Below, in pieces: positions 31,378 through 31,639 of a stretch of 31,639 nt of DNA. The notes beneath the pieces are model-generated. The model saw nothing but the letters and a program-made list of their open reading frames with translations, ran no database searches and was not told the origin of the DNA. The first letter of the stretch is position 1. Each line of letters starts with the position of its first letter. The stretch is from Candidatus Corynebacterium faecipullorum (GTDB lineage Bacteria > Actinomycetota > Actinomycetes > Mycobacteriales > Mycobacteriaceae). The translations under genes and the position numbers were made by a program. The stretch is from NCBI GenBank assembly GCA_019114925.1, contig DXEO01000008.1, forward strand, positions 1 through 31,639. Reading direction: 5' to 3'.

Positions 31378-31639
31378 ATGTCTGTAAAAAATCCTGACCG
31401 TGAAGCCCTCGCTCACGGCCGTATTACTAATGAAACGATTCGTCCTAAGCCAGGAATTCCGTCTTGGGCTTTGAAACTGACGATGGCAATTACCGGTCTG
31501 TTCTTCGCACTTTTCGTTGTGGGACACATGGCCGGAAACTTGAAGCTGTACCTGCCGGCTCATGACGGACAGGAAGCCCTCGATGCCTACGGTGCGTTCC
31601 TGCGCAGCATGGGTGATCCGCTGATTCCGAGCGGTCACC
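31378..31639 (+). CDS. sdhC: Succinate dehydrogenase cytochrome b subunit, 5' part
   Basis: The first 87 codons of the membrane anchor of succinate:menaquinone oxidoreductase; the window ends inside it, with no stop. It begins MSVKNPDREALAHGRI and the first membrane segment is LKLTMAITGLFFALFVVGHM, followed by AGNLKLYLP. The His in VGHMAGNL is a heme b ligand in this family (B-type di-heme SdhC). GGAGG lies just upstream of the ATG. sdhA and sdhB are expected next. Gene order lpd, ramB, sdhC is as in C. glutamicum. Confidence 0.93.
   Translation, partial: MSVKNPDREALAHGRITNETIRPKPGIPSWALKLTMAITGLFFALFVVGHMAGNLKLYLPAHDGQEALDAYGAFLRSMGDPLIPSGH

Overview
The window is high-GC chromosomal DNA from a Corynebacterium, probably a lipophilic or skin-type species close to the C. 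aurimucosum, C. minutissimum and C. singulare group (species assignment is a guess). Genus-level evidence: two tandem mycolyltransferases, an RmlC-RmlD fusion, a RamB-type regulator next to lpd and sdhC, a membrane class III adenylate cyclase beside topA, and a mycothiol-type formaldehyde dehydrogenase. From memory, the backbone topA, cyaB, adhE, rmlA, rmlCD, rmlB, cmt, lpd, ramB, sdhC is in the same order as in C. glutamicum.

Layout. 1-7161: 3' part of topA, a small hydrophobic protein, a DUF418-type membrane protein, adenylate cyclase cyaB, and divergent holB (DNA polymerase III delta'). 7266-8893: tRNA-Thr(CGU), a shared terminator, a hotdog (DUF4442-like) protein and a secreted or anchored alpha/beta hydrolase with a peculiar start. 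9016-13126: a complete N-acetylglucosamine operon nagA-nagB-nagE. 13140-15809: an acyl-CoA synthetase and a divergent secreted SGNH hydrolase. 15877-17664: S-(hydroxymethyl)mycothiol dehydrogenase and a metallo-beta-lactamase-fold hydrolase. 17661-19406 (minus): a DsbA-like membrane thioredoxin, an unreported 30-residue membrane microprotein and a CcdA-like protein, all overlapping. 19411-22944 (minus): dTDP-rhamnose genes rmlB-rmlCD-rmlA for the arabinogalactan linker, with unusual repeat-rich intergenic DNA on both sides of rmlA. 23004-27081 (minus): an M1 metallopeptidase and two mycolyltransferases. 27361-29264: lpd flanked by two tiny amphipathic peptides that look like PorA/PorH-type mycomembrane peptides. 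29567-31639: ramB (minus), a regulator-dense intergenic region, and the first 87 codons of sdhC.

Themes. Cell-envelope assembly dominates 17.6-27.5 kb: rhamnose linker, disulfide handling, mycolyl transfer, and a possible mycolylated small peptide. Carbon control dominates the right end: cAMP synthesis (cyaB), a GlxR-like site, RamA-like and RamB-like sites and a DtxR-like box near ramB and sdhC. Several genes (holB, adhE, dsbA-like, lpd) have a TANNNT hexamer 6-7 bases before the start codon and no good Shine-Dalgarno sequence, which suggests leaderless mRNAs.

The most interesting items are the two small peptides around lpd, the 30-residue microprotein between the DsbA-like and CcdA-like genes, and the repeat and hairpin elements around rmlA. 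No CRISPR array, transposase, prophage or rRNA was seen.
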